From positions 496,001 to 560,000 of the forward strand of contig CAJQTY010000002.1 of the NCBI GenBank assembly GCA_907163075.1: a DNA stretch of 64,000 bases. The letters run 5' to 3'. Made by a program: the position numbers and the translations under genes. The notes beneath the pieces were generated by a model. It ran no database searches. It saw nothing but the letters and a program-made list of their open reading frames with translations, and was not told the DNA's origin. Positions 1 to 9,454 of this stretch are shown in pieces (within the stretch, counting starts at the first letter, position 1; every line of letters starts with the position of its first letter). Origin of the DNA: an uncultured Rhodocyclaceae bacterium. Lineage in GTDB: Bacteria > Pseudomonadota > Gammaproteobacteria > Burkholderiales > Rhodocyclaceae.

Positions 1-1
1 T

Positions 2-1249
2 TTCTTCCTCTCAAGTGCCAACGCCATTCTGGGCACCAACTGGCCGATACTTGGAATTATCCTGCCGATCGGGATTTCCTTCTTTACCTTTACCCAGATC
101 GCCTTTCTTGCTGACGCCTACGCCGGCAAGGTCACCGAATACCGTTTCATCTACTATGTGTTGTTCGTCACCTATTTCCCTCACCTAATTGCGGGCCCGG
201 TATTGCACCACAAAGAGATGATGCCGCAATTTGACGAGGATTGTAATTATCGCCCGGATGCGGCGAACTTCGCTGTCGGCCTCACTATCTTTGCCATTGG
301 CTTGGCCAAGAAAGTGCTGATCGCCGACAATCTTGCCATTTACGCTGCCCCTGTCTTTTCTCCCGAGGCCACCGCACCGACATTCTTTATCGCCTGGGGG
401 GGTATATTGGCTTACACCTTTCAACTTTACTTTGACTTCTCAGGCTACTCGGACATGGCCATCGGCCTGTCCAGGCTGTTCGGGGTACGTCTGCCGCTCA
501 ACTTCAACTCGCCCTACAAAGCCCGCAATATCGCCGATTTCTGGCGCCGTTGGCACATGACCTTGTCGCGCTTTCTGCGCGACTACCTTTACATCCCGCT
601 TGGCGGAAATCGCCACGGCACATTTCGACGCCAGATCAATCTCATGACGACCATGGTGCTTGGCGGCCTATAGCACGGCGCCGGCTGGAACTTCGTCATA
701 TGGGGCGCGCTCCACGGTGGCTTCCTGGCAATAAACCAGCTTTGGCAAAATTTTTCTCAGCGGTTTTCGCTCAAGTTGCCACCGCGCCTTGGCGGCTTTC
801 TTGGGTCCGCCCTAACCTTCCTTTGTGTCGCCTTTGCCTGGGTGTATTTCCGCGCTCCCGACCTCTCTACGGCAAATCGTCTCCTCATCGGCATGCTTGG
901 CGGTTGGGGAGCTGCACTGCCTGAGACCGTCCTGGCACATCTCGGCCCCTTCAAATCGCTATTTGAAGCACTCGGTATCGGCGGTTATCTGGGCGGGGGC
1001 GCGAACTTTATTGAAACCTGGAGCTGCGTTGCAATCGGCGCGCTGATCGCATTCCTTGCCCCCAACACTCAAGAAATCATGGGGAACTTTGAGCCTGCGT
1101 TGCCCGAAGAGGGACGCACTCGGCTTCGTAGCGCAACGTGCCTCGCCTGGAAGCCCCAGAGGCGCGATGCCGTAGCCATGGGACTATTGTTTGCACTTGG
1201 TGTACTTGCTCTCAGCCGTCCGACGGAATTTCTTTATTTCCAATTCTGA
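2..1249 (+). pseudogene. MBOAT-family O-acyltransferase (AlgI-like), 5' partial, internal amber stop
   Basis: Membrane-bound O-acyltransferase of the AlgI/DltB type, which transfers acyl groups to an extracellular polysaccharide across the inner membrane. The frame is open from the left edge of the window, so the first part of the gene (roughly 90 codons by comparison with AlgI) is missing. Hallmarks are YFDFSGYSDMAIGL, the NFNSPY segment and FWRRWHMTLSRFLRDYLYIPLGG. The frame is interrupted by TAG at 671-673, exactly where family members carry Trp in the GGLWHGAGWNF motif that holds the catalytic His. The same frame then continues intact (HGAGWNFVIWGALHG and further helices) to a TGA at 1247-1249. 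A TGG-to-TAG change explains it: either a recent nonsense mutation, an error, or suppression. The stop overlaps the next gene's ATG (TGATG), indicating translational coupling. Confidence 0.88.
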
Positions 1250-2499
1250 TGAACACGTCACGATCGCCTCACCCTTGGGCAGTTTACCTGCGATGGATGG
1301 CTACGACGCTCATTGTCGTAGTCGCCACCGTGGGTCTATTCAACGTCTTCATTGACCCACTTGGCGTATTCGCTTCGCCCCGAGTTAGCTCACTCAATGC
1401 CATTAAGCCGCATCTGGATCACCACCGCGAACTTACCCGCTATCAGGAGGCGCTCCGCCTGTGCCCCGATAGCGGTATCTTTGGCAACTCACGCGCTGAA
1501 ATCGGCTTTGATCCGGAAAATCCCGCGTTTGAGGCGCATGGGATGTCAAGCTTCAACCACGCCATTCCGGGCGTTGGGGCGAGCACCACTTACCGTCAGA
1601 TCATCTGGCTTCAAGCCGCGAATTGCCTGCCGAAGACTGCCTTTCTGGGCGTTGAGTACTTCGACTTTCTCGGCGGAGATATACCGCACTCACTGCCCAC
1701 GCTACAAACCGACCCCGCTCCAAAACGGGACAGCCGGTTTTTTGCTGAGTCCGTCTTTTCGATTACCGGCTTGCGCGACTCCTTTACAACGCTTCTCCTA
1801 CAACAATCGCGTTATCCCGCCACCTCCACCGAACGCGGATTCAACCCACTCTTCAACTACATTCCGGAAGTTGCGCAAAATGGTCACTACGCATTGTTTC
1901 GCCAACGCGCGGAAGAAAATATTCGCAACTGGACACGTAAGCCCTTGCGTCTGCGGCCACAAGAAGGAGGGGTTTCTGAAGATGAGGTCATGCTCGATGC
2001 GATTCTCGCAAACCTGACGCAAGCTGGTAGCACCACGTACCTCATCATTTACCCCTACCATGCCCAGATTCGAATGATTATCGAGCGCCTTGGCATGGGA
2101 CAACTGTTTGCAGACTGGAAACGGCTTGTCGTGGCTATTGCCGAACGTCATACAAAACCAGGCAACAAAGTGCAAGTATGGGACTTCAGTGGTGTATCAC
2201 CTGAAACACTGGAAGCCATCCCGGCAAAAGGCGATCGCCAAACCCGACTTATTCACTATTGGGAAGCCGGCCACTTCAAGAAGCAACTGGGTGATCTGGT
2301 CATCGCGCGCCTGCTTGGCAGCCAGAACAACTTTGGCATCAAATTGGACGGCGCAAATATCGACGAGTGGTTGGACGAAGATCGCCGCCGCGTTCAAACC
2401 CTGCTCGCTACACCGTCACCACTAAGCAGTGAAGTTGACGACCTGCTGCGAAGATCAGGAACTCGCTCGCAGCCGGTGCTTCTAAACGGCTCGCGGTGA
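1249..2499 (+). CDS. membrane-anchored SGNH-like protein, partner of MBOAT acyltransferase
   Basis: 416 residues with one N-terminal transmembrane segment (about residues 13-35) followed by a presumably periplasmic domain. The motif FGNSRAEIGF near residue 80 resembles the GxSR/GDS block I of SGNH-like proteins that are often encoded beside MBOAT acyltransferases (AlgJ/AlgX, PatB and DUF relatives), where they help move acetyl groups onto sugars. A late motif resembling the SGNH DxxH block (HYWEAGHF) is present near the C-terminus. The start was placed at 1249, where ATG overlaps the MBOAT stop, rather than at an upstream in-frame codon inside that gene. No specific ortholog is recognised; the function as a sugar O-acylation partner is inferred from context. 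Confidence 0.7.
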   Translation: MNTSRSPHPWAVYLRWMATTLIVVVATVGLFNVFIDPLGVFASPRVSSLNAIKPHLDHHRELTRYQEALRLCPDSGIFGNSRAEIGFDPENPAFEAHGMSSFNHAIPGVGASTTYRQIIWLQAANCLPKTAFLGVEYFDFLGGDIPHSLPTLQTDPAPKRDSRFFAESVFSITGLRDSFTTLLLQQSRYPATSTERGFNPLFNYIPEVAQNGHYALFRQRAEENIRNWTRKPLRLRPQEGGVSEDEVMLDAILANLTQAGSTTYLIIYPYHAQIRMIIERLGMGQLFADWKRLVVAIAERHTKPGNKVQVWDFSGVSPETLEAIPAKGDRQTRLIHYWEAGHFKKQLGDLVIARLLGSQNNFGIKLDGANIDEWLDEDRRRVQTLLATPSPLSSEVDDLLRRSGTRSQPVLLNGSR

Positions 2500-2555
2500 T
2501 TTCAACTTCGTCGGGCGGAATAATGAAGGTGGGGCGCGTGCAGGCACGGCCTCTT

Positions 2556-4861
2556 TTACGGCGCTTCTCGCGTCAGCCATTGCAGCAGGATCCGGAACAA
2601 GGCCTGTGGATCGATCGGCTTGGTCGTGAAGTCGTTCATGCCGGCGTCAAAGCAGCTGGCCTTGTCTTCGGCAAAGGCATTGGCCGTCATGGCGATGACC
2701 GGGATGTCAGCATAACCGGGCAACAGCCGTATCTGCCGGGTCGCATCCAGGCCGTCCATGTTCGGCATTTGCATATCCATCGGGATTAGATCGTAGGCAT
2801 TCTTGCTGGCCAGTGCTACGGCCTCGACACCATCCTCGGCCGAATCCGCCGACAGGCCGACCTCGGCCAGCAGAAACATGCTGATTTCGCGATTGATCGG
2901 CTCGTCTTCAGCGACGAGAATCCGCCGTCCTTCACACGCGAGCCGCAAGGCTGAATGAGCCTTGGTGTCACTTGCGGCATGCACTTCTTCGCTATCAGCA
3001 AGTTTTTTCAGGCCAGCAGTAAACCAGAACGTACTGCCCTTACCAACGTCGCTGATCACCCCTGCCCCGCCCCCATGGCCTGGGCAATCTTGGCCGTGAT
3101 GGCCAGGCCAAGGCCGGTGCCGCCGTACTTTCGCGTCGTCGAGCTGTCGGCCTGCTCGAAAGCCGAGAACAATCGGCTCTGTGCCTCGGGCGTTATGCCG
3201 ATGCCGGTATCAGTGACTTCGAAGCGAAGCAGCGACACTTCGCCCTCTTCGCCAATCACGCCGGCCCGCAAGGTGACACTGCCGTGCTCGGTGAACTTGA
3301 TGGCATTGCTGGCGTAATTGAGCAGGCCTTGTTGCAGACGGGTCGGGTCCCCCTGCCATCGCCCCATCGGCTTGGGCACGTCGATCAGGAGTTTCAGATT
3401 CTTCGCGCTGGCCTTGTCCTGCAGCATCGAGCAGACATTCTCGAACAGGCTCCCGAGCCGGAAGGGCGTCTGCTCGATCAGCATCTTGCCGGCCTCGATC
3501 TTCGACAGGTCGAGCACGGTATTGATGGTTTCCAGCAGGTGCTGGCCGGCGGCTTCAAGTTTGTCGAGACGTTCTCTCTGTTCGGGTGGCAAGCCACCCT
3601 GGCGGATCAGGTGAGCCATGCCGCTGATCGCGTTGAGCGGCGTCCGAATCTCATGGCTCATGTTGGCCAGGAAAATGCTCTTCGCCCGGTTGGCATCCTC
3701 GGCAGCAAACTTGGCTTCGACCAGTTCAGCAGTACGCAGTTTGACCTGCTCTTCAAGATTGCAGCGATACTGGTCCAGTTCCTCGGCAAGTCGCTTTTTC
3801 TCGGTGATATCTGTCTCGATCGCCACGTAATGGCTGACCGAACCGTCAGGTTGCCATAGCGGCGTGATGATGGCAGATTCAACATATTCGCTGCCATCCT
3901 TCCGCAGATTGTAAAACTCCCCGCACCACGCTTGTCCGGACGATAGCGCCGCCCACAGTTCGACGAAGGTCGCCGGCAATGTCTTGCCCGACTTGCGAAA
4001 CCCCGGATTCTGGCCCAATGCTTCAGCACGACTGTAGCCGGTATTTCTGACAAAAGCCTCGTTGACATACTCGATGCGGTTGTCCATGCCGGTAATGATG
4101 ATACTTTCAAGGCTTTGCTCGACCGCCTGCGAAAACATGCGCAAGCCTGTCTCGGCCTGGCGTCGCTCCTCGATCTCGCGCTTCAGCTCGGCGTGGTGTG
4201 TTTGCAGATCTTTCCGCATCTGGGCAAAACTTTGCACCAGCGCGCCCATGTCATCACTGCCCGCTTCCGGCAAGGGAGCATCATAGTTATGCTTCGCCAG
4301 ATCCTGCGCGGCCGCAGAAAGGCGTCGCAAAGGTCGATGAATCACTTTTTCGACCACTACCCAGAGCGCCAGAACACTGCCGGCAAGAATGATCAATAGC
4401 AGAAAACCTGTCTTCCGATACTCCTCGCGTTGCGCATCCATATACGGTGTCAGGTCATAGACTGCCGTGAGCGTGGCCAGATCACGCCCGGCGGAACGCA
4501 AGGGCAATTCCACAACACGTGGATCACCGGCAACGCGAAGCACACCCTCCGGCGAGGGTACCATCAGCGGATACAACTGGCGGCCCTGAACGTCGATCAG
4601 CCGGATCGACTGCCAGTCAGGATTCTTCTCCAGCAGCATGTCGAGATTTTCATTGATGATGTCGAGTTGCTGCCCCATTACCATCGGCACCAGACTCTCG
4701 GCCCGACTGTCGAGATGGCGGCGCATGGACTGCATCTGGCTCGTCTCGATGTGAGCGACTGAACGTTGCAGCCAGAACCGGTCCATGACGAGTACAGTGA
4801 GGCCTGTAGCGAGCAGCAGCGGTAGGAGCAATTTCCATCGCAAAGACAAGGTTCTACTCAA
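2556..4861 (-). pseudogene. hybrid sensor histidine kinase/response regulator, one-base frameshift
   Basis: A single hybrid kinase split into two frames. The first part (601 residues) has a TM segment (about 8-28), periplasmic region, second TM (about 152-172), HAMP, PAS (about 243-355), HisKA with phospho-acceptor His403 in [10 protein letters not shown], and HATPase_c ending in [10 protein letters not shown] followed by MGAGQG and a stop at 3056-3058. The other frame resumes at 3059 with [13 protein letters not shown], the normal continuation of the ATPase domain, then a receiver domain (AEDE, MDMQMPNMDG, TKPID). Adding one base in the C-rich tract 3059-3074 (plus strand) restores a 768-residue protein. 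The break creates a GTGA stop/start overlap but divides the ATP-binding domain, so two working proteins are unlikely. It overlaps the upstream binding-protein gene by 4 nt. Confidence 0.85.
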
Positions 4862-5694
4862 TTTTGCAGATATTGTTCCAGTTTAAGCGCCCGTAGCACG
4901 TGGTAATCATCAACCTCGGCCGCTATGGCCTCCTGCATCGGGACCTTGCCGAGCAACAGGCGGCCTTCCTCGGTCGACGACATATCGATGAAGGCCTGGC
5001 GTACGCGCTGGCGCACCGCTACCGGCACCCGTTTGTGGGCAGCCACCGGGTGCGATGGCACCTCGCGAGTCTGATGCAGTATTCGCAGTGACTCCTGGAT
5101 TCGTGGGGTTTGTTCCGAGAGGGCTTTCTGCACCGATCCGCCAGCATCGGAGAATCCATTGACGACATGCAGGAAAACCGAACTATGGGTCTTGGCAACA
5201 ATCACTTGCGTCTTCACGTGATGCAAACGATCCATTTCAGCCCGCAGCAAAAGGCTGGCGCCCAGTGCCGATAGCGAGGGCACGGCCAGCGATTTTCCTT
5301 GCAGATCCTCGACCCGGTTGTAGGGGCTGTCCTTGCGGACGACAAGGATGCCGCGCAGTGCTTTCTTGTCACGCACCAGCGGAATGTAGCCCGGCGACTC
5401 TTCCACACTGGGCATCAGGTAGGGATTGATATAAACAAAATCGTGCAGTCCCTTGACGACGTCGCTCTCGTAGTCGCTGACTGAAAGCGAGGTTGTCAGT
5501 TGAAAATGGATGCCAGTACGCTTCTGCAATTCGTCCATGATCGGCTGCCAGATGCCAAACAGCATCCGGCGCTCAGACTGTGGAACGACCGAAAAGGTAT
5601 AAGTTTCTTCAGCTTTCGCGGGCAAGATGAAGATGGTGGCCAGGCAGAACAACAGAAGTGCTTGCCAGGCCTTGGTCGATATTTTGCAAGCCAT
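4858..5694 (-). CDS. PhnD-like periplasmic substrate-binding protein
   Basis: 278 residues with a clear signal peptide (hydrophobic core to about residue 24, AKA-like cleavage site). It belongs to the phosphate/phosphonate-binding PhnD/TauA-like fold: [20 protein letters not shown] opens the first lobe, [10 protein letters not shown] and [20 protein letters not shown] are typical of the family, as is the hinge region SALGASLLL. No ABC permease or ATPase lies nearby. Instead its stop overlaps the start of a membrane hybrid histidine kinase by 4 nt, so it probably serves as the extracytoplasmic ligand sensor that presents its ligand to that kinase. The ligand cannot be predicted from sequence alone. 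Confidence 0.82.
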   Translation of the reverse strand: MACKISTKAWQALLLFCLATIFILPAKAEETYTFSVVPQSERRMLFGIWQPIMDELQKRTGIHFQLTTSLSVSDYESDVVKGLHDFVYINPYLMPSVEESPGYIPLVRDKKALRGILVVRKDSPYNRVEDLQGKSLAVPSLSALGASLLLRAEMDRLHHVKTQVIVAKTHSSVFLHVVNGFSDAGGSVQKALSEQTPRIQESLRILHQTREVPSHPVAAHKRVPVAVRQRVRQAFIDMSSTEEGRLLLGKVPMQEAIAAEVDDYHVLRALKLEQYLQN

Positions 5695-5770
5695 TTTCGG
5701 TCACTTCCAAGGCAACGAGTGGGGAGACATGACAAACCTGATGCAGCAAGTTAAGGAGGCGCTGATTTAT

Positions 5771-5839
5771 TCGTCACACCGGCGGAAGCCGGTGTCCAGT
5801 TCGTTGATTTTTATGGATTCCGGCGTTCGCCGGAATGAC
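5771..5839. repeat. REP-like double-hairpin intergenic repeat
   Basis: Two short palindromes face each other. CACCGGC/GCCGGTG (5777-5783 and 5788-5794) encloses GGAA. ATTCCGGC/GCCGGAAT (5817-5824 and 5829-5836) encloses GTTC. The outer ends GTCACACC and GGAATGAC are in the orientation typical of the intergenic repeats common in betaproteobacteria and neisserial genomes. It lies just downstream of a truncated reading frame and may act as a transcription or mRNA-decay boundary. Confidence 0.7.
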
Positions 5840-5845
5840 CATTTC

Positions 5846-5971
5846 TCATTTAATCAGCGTTTCCTTAGCGCTTTCGACGTGCACCGGGATCGGGTAGGTG
5901 GTCACCGGAATCTCGGCCTGCACGAGGCTGCCAACGGTCGCGAGCAGAATGGCGGTCAGGGATTTGATCAT
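5846..5971 (-). CDS. 41-residue secreted peptide, probable 5' stub of a periplasmic binding protein gene
   Basis: A short frame starts 4 nt after the TGA of the large hybrid kinase (stop 5975-5977, ATG at 5971), so it would be translationally coupled. It begins with a convincing signal peptide (MIKSLTAILLATVGSLVQA), then about 20 residues (EIPVTTYPIPVHVESAKETL), and ends in TGA just before the REP-like repeat. The mature start resembles the first beta strand of an extracellular solute-binding protein. The simplest reading is a binding-protein gene cut down to its first 40 codons by a deletion or repeat insertion. It could also be a genuine small secreted peptide. No family could be assigned. 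Confidence 0.45.
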   Translation of the reverse strand: MIKSLTAILLATVGSLVQAEIPVTTYPIPVHVESAKETLIK

Positions 5972-5974
5972 GGC

Positions 5975-8900
5975 TCAGGCCGGCGGCAAGCGCTGCAAAT
6001 CCTCACACAACTGGAGCAGCACGGGCTCCAGCATGTCAAGGGCGAGTTTGACCCGCTCTCGGTCCCGTTGTTTTGCCTTGAGCAGTTGATCGAGGTCGGC
6101 GGCGAGCGTCTGGAGGGCGTTGGCGCCAATCGTGCCGGCAACACCCTTCAGTGTGTGGGCGAGGCGTTCGGCCGCCACCCAGTCGTCCTTGTCCAGAGCA
6201 GCACGAATCTGCTGCACGGCTTCCCGCTGGTTGGACGGGAATTTGCGCAGCAGCGACAGATAGAGCGTGCTTCGCCCCATTACGCGCGACATACCGCCAC
6301 GCACGTCGAGACCATCGACGCACAGGTTTGACAGATCGCCGGTGATGTTCAGCGGCGGCGGCGCCGACGGGCGCGCTGTCACGGCGGCAGGTTCCGGCTT
6401 TGATGCAAGCGGCGGTTTGGCGGCTTGTGGCCGGGGCTTGACCCAGGTCATGATCTCGGCCCACAGACGATGGACGTCGACCGGCTTGGTTATGAAGCCC
6501 TGCATGCCGGCCTCCTGGCAGCGTTGACGGTCGCTCTGCATGGCGTTGGCGGTCATAGCGACGATCGGCAGGGCGGCCGGAGGCACGTATTTGCGAATTT
6601 CGCGGGTGGCGGTGACGCCATCCATGATCGGCATCTGCATGTCCATCAGGACCAGATCGTAGGCGCTGACGGCTGTCTTCTCGACGGCGATGTGGCCATT
6701 TTCGGCAACCTCTACGATGAAGCCCTTGCTCTCCAGCAATTCGGTGGCGACCAGCTGGTTAATGTCGTTATCCTCGACCAGCAAAATGCGGGCCCCGGCC
6801 AGTTGCGAAAGATCGATACCGGACCGGCTGTCGGCAAGACGGGAAACAGTAGCATGGCCGAGCAACTGGGTGATGGCCTCGAAGAAGTCGCTGGGCGAGG
6901 TATGGCCATCGAGTTGCAGGGTATCCGCCGGCAGACCGATCTGCGAACAGTCGGTCGCTTCGGGATTGAGCAGGAGGAGGCGTAGCGCGCTGCGCTGGCC
7001 CTTGGTCGTGCTCTCTCCCCAGTGCGCGCTGATCCTGGGCCAGGTAGGCGGGTCGGTCACGATCAGGCCGGATCCCGAGCGGCGCAGCTCGTCAATTTTT
7101 TCGCCCGTATTTTCCGGCGAATCGGCAAATTCGACGCTACAGCCGAAATTGCGTGCCCAGGTGGCGACCGGATGTTCCGCCGCATCGCCCATGGCGAGCA
7201 GGATGGTGACTTTGCTGGCATCGGTGTCAGTGGTCAGCCAGGCGAGTCGGGCGGTAAACCAGAAGGTACTGCCCCCGCCCTCTTCCGATATGACGCCGAC
7301 CTCGCCGCCCATCAGTTCGGCCAGGTTCTTGCTGATCGCCAGGCCCAGTCCGGTGCCGCCGAAGCGGCGGGTGATCGAACTGTCGGCCTGGCTGAAGCTC
7401 TGGAACAAGTTTGCCCGCTGCTCGGCCGACATGCCGATCCCGGTATCGATGACGCTGCAGCGCAGCGTGAAGGATTCGCTGCCGATCTCTTCGGCGCGCA
7501 GGCTGATCCGGATGCTGCCATGTTCGGTGAACTTGATGGCATTGTTGCAGTAATTGATCAAGATCTGCCGCAGGCGCAGCGGATCGCCGTAAAGCCGGGC
7601 GGGAATGGCCGGATCGACTTCGACCGAGAAAACCAGGCTGCGCTCGGCCAGGCGTTCGGCCAGCATGTCGCGGACCGGGTCGATGAGTTGCTCAATGGCG
7701 AAAGGCGTGGTTTCGATCTCGAGCTTGCCGGCCTCAATCTTCGAGGAATCCAGGATGTCATTGATAATCCCGAGCAGATGCAGGCCCGAGCGATGGATCT
7801 TCGCGAGAAACTCGGTCTGTCGCGGTGAGAGCGCAGTCTTCAGCACCAGGTCGCTGAGGCCGATGATGCCGTTGAGCGGCGTGCGGATCTCATGGCTCAT
7901 GTTGGCCAGAAAATTGGCCTTGGCTAGTGCCGCCGCTTCCGCCTGATCCTTGGCGTGGCGCAGGTCGGTAACGTCGTAGAACCAGCCCAGCGCGCATTCG
8001 ACGTCGTTGTAAAGGATGGGCACGGTCGACACCATGACCCACAACTGTTCGCCGGCGAAGCTCCGCATGCGCAACAGGCGTGGCGTGGCGGTCGACTGGC
8101 CGGCCAGGACTTTGTTGTAGAAGCTGATGAAATCGGTCTCGTCGGCATATATCCTATTGAAGTTTGCCACAAGCGCCTGTGGCGATTCAGGCTTGAACAG
8201 CGCGTTGAAACTGCTATTGGTGAAAACCAGCCGGATATCTTCGATGCGCGGATTTCTGGTCAGGATGCGGACGGCGATCGGGCTGTGGTCGAGGATGAAC
8301 TGGAGCTGATGCCAACTGCGCTCGAGTTTTCGCGCCCGCGATTCGGACTGCTCGGTAGTCTCCTGCAGTTCGGCGGTTCGTGCCCGGACGGTGAGTTCCA
8401 GCGACTGGTTCATTTCGTCAATGGCTGCCCGGGATAGCCTGACGCGTTCGTTCATCGTATTCAGGGCATCGACCAGCAAACCGATTTCGTCCGGCTGGTC
8501 GTACTCGATCCGCTCCATGCGGTCCGCGTCCCGCTGCTCGGTCATCGTTGCGATCGAGCGGGTCACCTTCCTCAGCGGTCTGGCCAGATTGCGCTTGAGC
8601 GACAGGTAGAGCACGACACACATGCCGCCAACCACGACCAGGGTGTGGAACAGCATGAAGAGAAAACTGTTCTGGATGCGGCGATAGAAAACCGAACTGT
8701 CGGTATAGAGCGTCAGGGTTCCAATGGCCTCATTACTGCCAGCATTCAGCGCCCGGAGTTCGACAGTGTAGGTCCGTACGCCGCCGAAAAGCAGCGAATG
8801 GTTGTCGGTGCGTTCCGGAATGACCCCTTCCAGTGCGAGAGTCCGGCCGGCGGCGTCGGTCAGCTTGGTGCCCGAAACAACCGGAGTCTGGGTAGTGCCC

Positions 8901-9196
8901 TTGGCAAGCACCTGAATCATATCCGTGTCGAGATTCCACACGGCCTGATTGAAACCCTTGCCGAAAGATCTCTCGAGTTGCGCCAACTCGCTGCCAATAT
9001 CCTTCTCGATGGAGCGAAGCTCGACCCAGAGCAGGATGGCGGCAACGCCAGCCACCAGCACGAGAGCCCAGCTCAGAACCTGTCTGAGCAGCACCTTGGG
9101 CAGCGAATTGACTCTCGAGATGGAATTCCCGGTGTTCCGTAGGCTCAAAGTTCGTCCTTTATCATCGCTGCTGAACTTGCCTAGATAAATGCACAC
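5975..9196 (-). CDS. hybrid sensor histidine kinase with receiver and HPt domains
   Basis: 1073 residues, a complete phosphorelay on one chain. Order: TM at about 38-57, periplasmic sensor about 60-172, TM about 176-200, HAMP and coiled coil to about 290, PAS about 295-410, HisKA with His435 in [10 protein letters not shown], HATPase_c with [19 protein letters not shown], a degenerate receiver-like segment, an intact receiver ([23 protein letters not shown]) and a C-terminal HPt whose His lies in AHTLKGVAG. The kinase core is close to that of the frameshifted hybrid kinase downstream on the same strand, suggesting duplication. The ATG at 9196 gives an N-terminus of about 35 residues before the first TM, so the true start may be further in. 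No output regulator is encoded beside it. Confidence 0.9.
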   Translation of the reverse strand: MCIYLGKFSSDDKGRTLSLRNTGNSISRVNSLPKVLLRQVLSWALVLVAGVAAILLWVELRSIEKDIGSELAQLERSFGKGFNQAVWNLDTDMIQVLAKGTTQTPVVSGTKLTDAAGRTLALEGVIPERTDNHSLLFGGVRTYTVELRALNAGSNEAIGTLTLYTDSSVFYRRIQNSFLFMLFHTLVVVGGMCVVLYLSLKRNLARPLRKVTRSIATMTEQRDADRMERIEYDQPDEIGLLVDALNTMNERVRLSRAAIDEMNQSLELTVRARTAELQETTEQSESRARKLERSWHQLQFILDHSPIAVRILTRNPRIEDIRLVFTNSSFNALFKPESPQALVANFNRIYADETDFISFYNKVLAGQSTATPRLLRMRSFAGEQLWVMVSTVPILYNDVECALGWFYDVTDLRHAKDQAEAAALAKANFLANMSHEIRTPLNGIIGLSDLVLKTALSPRQTEFLAKIHRSGLHLLGIINDILDSSKIEAGKLEIETTPFAIEQLIDPVRDMLAERLAERSLVFSVEVDPAIPARLYGDPLRLRQILINYCNNAIKFTEHGSIRISLRAEEIGSESFTLRCSVIDTGIGMSAEQRANLFQSFSQADSSITRRFGGTGLGLAISKNLAELMGGEVGVISEEGGGSTFWFTARLAWLTTDTDASKVTILLAMGDAAEHPVATWARNFGCSVEFADSPENTGEKIDELRRSGSGLIVTDPPTWPRISAHWGESTTKGQRSALRLLLLNPEATDCSQIGLPADTLQLDGHTSPSDFFEAITQLLGHATVSRLADSRSGIDLSQLAGARILLVEDNDINQLVATELLESKGFIVEVAENGHIAVEKTAVSAYDLVLMDMQMPIMDGVTATREIRKYVPPAALPIVAMTANAMQSDRQRCQEAGMQGFITKPVDVHRLWAEIMTWVKPRPQAAKPPLASKPEPAAVTARPSAPPPLNITGDLSNLCVDGLDVRGGMSRVMGRSTLYLSLLRKFPSNQREAVQQIRAALDKDDWVAAERLAHTLKGVAGTIGANALQTLAADLDQLLKAKQRDRERVKLALDMLEPVLLQLCEDLQRLPPA

Positions 9197-9389
9197 CCAG
9201 GAATCAGTTTAATCCCAAACCGTGCGGCAGCGTCAACCTGTACAGCCGGCCGACTAGCCCGACCCCGATTATCGGCAAGATCAAGCGCGCCAGCGCCAGG
9301 CGCACGCTGCTTATGCCCGGCCCCGGTCGCAGGGGGCCAAGAGATCTAAACAACCCGCGATAAACAGTGTTCTTCTGTTAGAAAAAGGC

Positions 9390-9417
9390 TTGATAGGGAT
9401 ATCTTGATAGCGATATC
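9390..9417 (+). promoter_or_regulatory. tandem 14-bp direct repeat upstream of the PEP-CTERM gene
   Basis: Two abutting 14-bp units, TTGATAGGGATATC (9390-9403) and TTGATAGCGATATC (9404-9417), differ at one position. They end 37 bp before the ATG of the PEP-CTERM gene. The arrangement resembles a double activator or repressor operator, or overlaps the promoter itself; no factor can be named. The rest of 9197-9454 shows no gene. Confidence 0.45.
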
Positions 9418-9454
9418 ATTTGGTTTACTTCCATAATTTTTGTTGGGTAATCAA

